16,760 bases of DNA. It comes from Mycoplasmoidaceae bacterium (GTDB taxonomy: Bacteria; Bacillota_I; Bacilli_A; Mycoplasmatales; Mycoplasmoidaceae). Where the stretch lies: assembly GCA_024427265.1 (NCBI GenBank), contig JAKSVP010000016.1, forward strand, positions 1-16,760, read 5' to 3'. The notes under the pieces were generated by a model, which worked only from the letters and a program-made list of their open reading frames with translations, had not been told where the DNA came from and ran no database searches. Both the position numbers and the translations under genes were made by a program. Numbering within the stretch: position 1 is the first letter of the stretch; every line of letters begins with the position of its first letter. Below, one piece after another: positions 12,883 through 16,760 of the stretch.

Positions 12883-15792
12883 ATGTACGTTAACGTCAAA
12901 ACCAGATCGCACTATAGCATGGCTATGTCATCTATTTCTATAGATGATATTATCGCTTTCGCGCGCGAGAATAAACAAGAATATGTTTGTCTGGTTGACA
13001 TTAACGTAATGTATGGAGCTTTGGAATTTTATACTAAAGCCATTGCTGCCAATTTAAAACCAGTCATTGGTCTAAGCGTACGTGCAGACAATAAGGAATA
13101 CACGTTGCTTGCGCGTAATCATAAAGGATATATAAAATTATGTCAACTATCCTCAGCCATTAACCACAACCAAAAGTGGGCGATTGAAGATTTCGCAACA
13201 GAGGATGTTACCGTTATTAGCCAAAATAAAGCCCCTGGTTTCAAAAATTGGGTTAAGGATGAAGACTTGGCTATCCATGAGTCCTTGTTCGTCTCTAAAA
13301 GCGATTTTTCAAAATATAAAGCTCTACTTGCGATTAATAAAGGGTGCTTGTATGCAGATATAGAAGATGATAAGAATATCGCAAGTAAATATTTATTAAC
13401 AGATAAACAAGCGCACGAAATTTTTAGTGAAGCGCAAATAACAAGAACAAGTAAATTATTAAATGAGATAAATCTAAACATCCCTCTTAACAAAGAAAAT
13501 TTCTTTGTTAAGTTTGATCCTAAGAAGAATTCAAATCTTTTACTACAAGATAGATGCCGTCAAGGTTTGATTAAAAGATTTGGCGATAAAGTACCAAAGA
13601 AATATATTGAACGTATTAAATATGAATTAGACATAATTCATAAAATGGGTTTTGATGATTACTTTTTAGTTGTCCAAGATTATGTTGCTTTTGCAAAGCA
13701 AAATAATATTATGGTAGGACCTGGTCGTGGTTCTGCTGCAGGGTCTTTAGTATCCTATGTTCTAGAAATTACAAATATCGATCCATTGAAATATGGTTTG
13801 ATTTTTGAAAGATTTTTAAATAGTCATAGACAAACCAAACCAGATATTGATATTGACTTCATGGACAATCGTAGACAAGAAGTCATTGATTACTTATTTA
13901 GTAAGTATGGACAAGATAAAGTCGGTCATATCATTACTTTCCAAAAGATTAAAATCAAAACTGCTATCAGAGATATTGCTAGAATTTTAGATATTGATTT
14001 ATCAATTGTTAACATGATTTGTAAATCAATCTCTGATTGGTTTGACACAGATATAGACACTGTTGTTAAAGAAAAGAAAGTTGTGGCAGAGTATGAAAAG
14101 AAGTATCCACAACTATTCGAGCTTGCGCGATTTATTATGGGAATGCCAAGACAAATCGGAACCCACGCAGCCGGAATTGTCATTTGTAATCAACCACTAC
14201 ATGATGTAGTGCCAACAACTTTATCAGCTGAAGGCATAAATACAGTCCAATACTCAATGGAGTATATTGAGCCTGTTGGTTTAATTAAAATGGATATATT
14301 AGGTTTAGTAAACCTAAGTATTATTAATGACTGTGTTGATGAAATTAACAAACACGCAAAGAAGACATTTGATATTAATCAAATACCTTTAGATGACCAA
14401 AAAGTCTTTAAACAACTATGTTTAGGTAACACACTAGGAATCTTCCAACTTGAATCTCCAGGTATGACAAATGTGGTAAGAAAGATTCAACCGCAATCTA
14501 TTGAAGATATCTCTATTGCTTCAGCTTTATTTAGACCAGGCCCACAAGCAAACATACCTTTATATATAAAGAATAAGAAGAATCCAGACAAGATTGAATA
14601 TATTGATGAAAAATTAAAATCTGTTCTTGAACCAACATATGGAATCATTATTTACCAAGAACAAGTTATTCAAACTTTATGTTTGGTTGCTAACTGATCA
14701 TTAGCTGAAGCAGATATTGTTAGAAGAGCAATTTCTAAAAAGAAATTAGATAAACTAGAATCTATTGGAAAAGATTTCATTTCTAGTGCTGTTAAAAATG
14801 GCTACACACAAAAGAAAGCAGAAGAAATCTTTGCTTACTTGTTAAAGTTTGCAAGTTATGGTTTTAACCATAGTCACTCTATTGCCTATGCATTAGTAAG
14901 TTATCAACTTGCATATTTAAAAACTTACTATCCAAACCAATTCTATGCTTGTTTGTTATCTTATAACCCAACAAGTAAAGCTGGTGCTTACTTAATTGAA
15001 GCTAAGAATAATGGCATAGCCATATTAGGTCCAGACATCAATCATAGTCAAGTTGGTTTTAGTATTTATGAAGGAAAGATTATCTTTGGTTTTGGTGCCA
15101 TCAAAGGAATTGGTGCAGCAGGAATTGAAAAGATAATTGTTGCTAGAAAAGAAGCTAAAGAATGAAAAGCAATCATAGATTGTATTAGAGATCTAGTGAA
15201 GTCTGGAGTTGGTGCCGCAGCGCTTGAAATCTTGGCTAAAGCTGGATGCTTTGATTGTTTCATCGACAAAGAATTACCAAACCGTAGTTCTATTATTACT
15301 AGTCTTGAATCAATCATTAAAGCCGTTAAGACATACACACCTAAGTATGGTTATCTATCAAATATAGTTTATAGTAAAGTTCAAGATAATAAAGAAACAA
15401 GAAAGAAAGAAAACCAAGATCAATTTGATATTCTTGGAATTGCTTTTGCTGGACATCCAATTGAAGAAATCAAAGAAGCAAATCCAGAATTAATGAAAGA
15501 TGCATTTACACTTTCATATATAAAGGAAAATGCTCAACCATATGTTAAATATAAAACTTTAGTTTATATTAATTCACTAAGAAAAATAAAAACTAAAGCT
15601 GGTGCTAACATGGCTTTTATCTCTATGGAAGATGAAACTATGACAATATCTGATGCAGTTACATTTAGTAATGTTTTAGATAATCTAGAACAAGCACCAT
15701 TACTTGCAAAAGAAAAATATTTATATTGTGTTGTTTCTAAATCTGGTCGTTCACTAAGATTAGAAAGAATTATTAAGGAGGTTAAAGAATAA
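12883..15792 (+). CDS. dnaE: DNA polymerase III alpha subunit DnaE (short, Firmicutes DnaE type)
   Basis: A C-family replicative polymerase of 969 aa; in low-GC Gram-positives DnaE extends RNA primers before PolC takes over. Order: PHP domain (about 1-205), palm with GPGRGSAAGS (279-288) and PDIDIDF (catalytic D321 and D323), GTHAAGIVI, the third probable catalytic Asp471 in KMDILGL, fingers with FRPGPQ and YQEQV, helix-hairpin-helix with GFGAIKGIG, and an OB fold (about 885-945). The His pair of an active PHP site (HxxVH) is NVKTR here and TDxH is VDIN, so the PHP site is surely inactive. It is shorter than typical DnaE. The first 558 nt are CpG-rich; Trp is TGG in the first three cases and TGA in the last two. 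No Shine-Dalgarno; it starts 5 nt after the small gene. Confidence 0.95.
15775..15781 (+). promoter_or_regulatory. Shine-Dalgarno AAGGAGG of the exonuclease gene
   Basis: AAGGAGG lies in the last codons of dnaE, 10 nt before the ATG at 15792, supporting a start in the TAATG overlap and not at the in-frame ATG 66 nt further on. Confidence 0.75.
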
Positions 15793-16667
15793 TGAAAAAA
15801 GCAATAGTCATTGACGGTAACTCCTTAATCTACCGTGTATATTGAGCAACATTTAAAATGTTGCCATATTATAAAGAACATAATTTGATTCCAACAAATG
15901 CTGTTAATCTTTTTACTAAAGCAGTTCTAACTCTTTTACAAAGAGACAATTATGATTATTGCTTTGTAGCTTTTGATCATGCTAAACATACTTTTAGATC
16001 TGAAATGTTAGATGAATATAAAGCTAATAGAAAACCAATGCCTACTGAACTATTTGTTCAGTTGCCAATGGTTCATACATTCTTAGATGCAATGGGAATT
16101 AAACATTTAAGTCAAGAAGGGTTTGAAGCCGATGACTTAATTGGAAGCTATTGCAAGTTAATGAATGATAACCAAATCCAAGTTGATGTCTTCTCATCAG
16201 ATAAAGATATGTTACAACTTGTTAATGAATTAACAAGTGTTAACTTATTTAAAGTTGGTGTTTCAGAAACTGTTAGATACGAACCAAGCAACTTTGCAAA
16301 TTTATATTTTGGTTTACAACCAAGTCAAGTTGTTGACTATAAAGCAATTGTTGGTGACGGTTCCGATAACTTTCCTGGAATAAAAGGTATGGGTCCAAAG
16401 TCAGCAGCCGAACTATTAAGAAAATATGGTAGCTTTGCTAACATCTATCAAAACCTTTCACAATTAACTGCAGCACAAGCACAAAAATTTATTGATAACA
16501 AAGCAAAAGGTGAATTGTGCTACACTATTGCCACAATAAAAAAGGATTTGTTTACAGGTAAACAAGTTGATGAATTTGTTAAAGGTAATTTTGATAAGCA
16601 AAAGTTTATAGATTTAGCAAATGAATATAAACTTCCAAGCTTATTAAAACATTTACCTAAAAACTAG
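15792..16667 (+). CDS. Stand-alone 5'-3' exonuclease (PolA N-terminal type)
   Basis: This 291-aa protein corresponds to the 5' nuclease domain of DNA polymerase I and to nothing else; polymerase and proofreading domains are absent, as is usual in mycoplasmas. It removes RNA primers and 5' flaps. Metal-site motifs run in order: VIDGNSLIYR (Asp8), FDH with ANRKPMP, EGFEADDLIGS, SSDKDMLQL and VGDGSDNFPGIKGMGPK, the last beginning the helix-3-turn-helix DNA-binding region. Starting at 15792 restores Asp8; the in-frame ATG 22 codons later would lose it. A TGA (Trp) in VYWATF is why a standard-code reading starts late. It overlaps dnaE by 1 nt and has AAGGAGG 10 nt upstream. I see no terminator after it. 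Confidence 0.94.
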
Positions 16668-16675
16668 ATTTCTAT

Positions 16676-16681
16676 TATAAT
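16676..16681 (+). promoter_or_regulatory. Possible -10 box (TATAAT) for tRNA-Cys
   Basis: TATAAT lies 24 nt before the predicted tRNA 5' end in the 38-nt gap after the exonuclease gene. The gap is A/T-only for long stretches, so chance occurrence is likely enough to keep confidence low; readthrough from the operon upstream is the alternative, since no terminator is visible. Confidence 0.35.
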
Positions 16682-16705
16682 AATTAAACATATTATTTAT
16701 ATTGT

Positions 16706-16760
16706 GGTGACTTAGCCAAGCGGTAAGGTCCGAAGCTGCAACCTTCGTATTCGTCAGTTC
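16706..16760 (+). tRNA. trnC: tRNA-Cys (anticodon GCA), 3' end cut by window edge
   Basis: The first 55 nt of a tRNA: 5' acceptor strand GGTGACT, TA, a short D stem (GCC/GGT with loop AAGCGGTAA), anticodon stem CGAAG/CTTCG around CTGCAAC, and the beginning of the T arm ending in GTTC. Anticodon GCA reads cysteine UGY codons. The last ~20 nt, including the 3' acceptor strand, lie beyond the window. Confidence 0.92.

Noticed and set aside
13143..13493. 116-codon minus-strand open frame
   Set aside because: Antisense to the dnaE PHP region; its length is explained by the unusual composition there, and it has no start signals.
13926..14183. 85-codon minus-strand open frame
   Set aside because: Antisense to the conserved palm of dnaE; no independent support.
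15858..15860. ATG as start of the exonuclease
   Set aside because: Starting here removes Asp8 of the metal site; the 15792 ATG has AAGGAGG and the intervening TGA is Trp.
1..16760. CRISPR array, insertion sequence, or cargo defence system
   Set aside because: No spaced direct repeats, transposase motifs or defence-family domains were found by reading both strands.

Overview
The window reads as chromosome of a mollicute (Mycoplasma sensu lato) that uses genetic code 4. TGA lies in frame, as tryptophan, inside 15 of the 17 protein genes. By hand count about 45 Trp codons are TGA and 6 are TGG. The DNA is AT-rich and genes are packed with gaps of 0-65 nt. The set fits a reduced Mycoplasma genome: a stand-alone 5'-3' exonuclease without polymerase domain, ThiI without rhodanese domain, HemW with no other heme gene in view, and a YqaJ-like nuclease of a type I associate with the hominis/bovis group. 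I cannot name the species. Every CDS below is reported full length across its TGA codons; read with the standard code, most would look broken.

Layout. (1) 1-820, plus: 3'-most 73 nt of tRNA-Val(UAC), a terminator, and a six-helix membrane protein. (2) 830-4357, minus: tsaB, tyrS, ffh and a 102-aa unknown protein, closed by a hairpin shared with the converging membrane-protein gene. (3) 4422-7910, minus: FNR-type flavoprotein reductase, miaA, hemW and a lipoprotein, all overlapping, ending in a terminator. (4) 7911-7933: a palindromic divergent promoter. (5) 7934-9638, plus: SpoU methyltransferase and RluA-family pseudouridine synthase. (6) 9674-16667, plus: YqaJ-like nuclease, thiI, nrnA-like DHH phosphoesterase, a 60-aa unknown protein, dnaE and the 5'-3' exonuclease. 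(7) 16706-end: first 55 nt of tRNA-Cys(GCA).

How the genes work together. RNA modification dominates: TsaB (t6A37), MiaA (i6A37), ThiI (s4U8), a SpoU 2'-O-methyltransferase and a pseudouridine synthase. TyrRS and Ffh add translation and protein targeting. The 3' half is DNA-oriented: DnaE, a primer-removing exonuclease and an oligonucleotide-degrading DHH enzyme could together handle Okazaki-fragment RNA primers. The FNR-type reductase and the radical-SAM HemW share an operon, which may reflect electron supply.

Expression. Genes that open a transcription unit have a TATAAT box 7-15 nt before the ATG and no Shine-Dalgarno sequence, implying leaderless or nearly leaderless mRNAs. Several internal genes have a clear AAGGAG, and neighbours are often joined by stop/start overlaps. 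The least ordinary signals are the CpG-rich, TGG-using 5' end of dnaE, the YqaJ-like nuclease with its ATGA junction to thiI, the symmetric divergent promoter, and MiaA's altered P-loop. I see no mobile element, CRISPR array or prophage.
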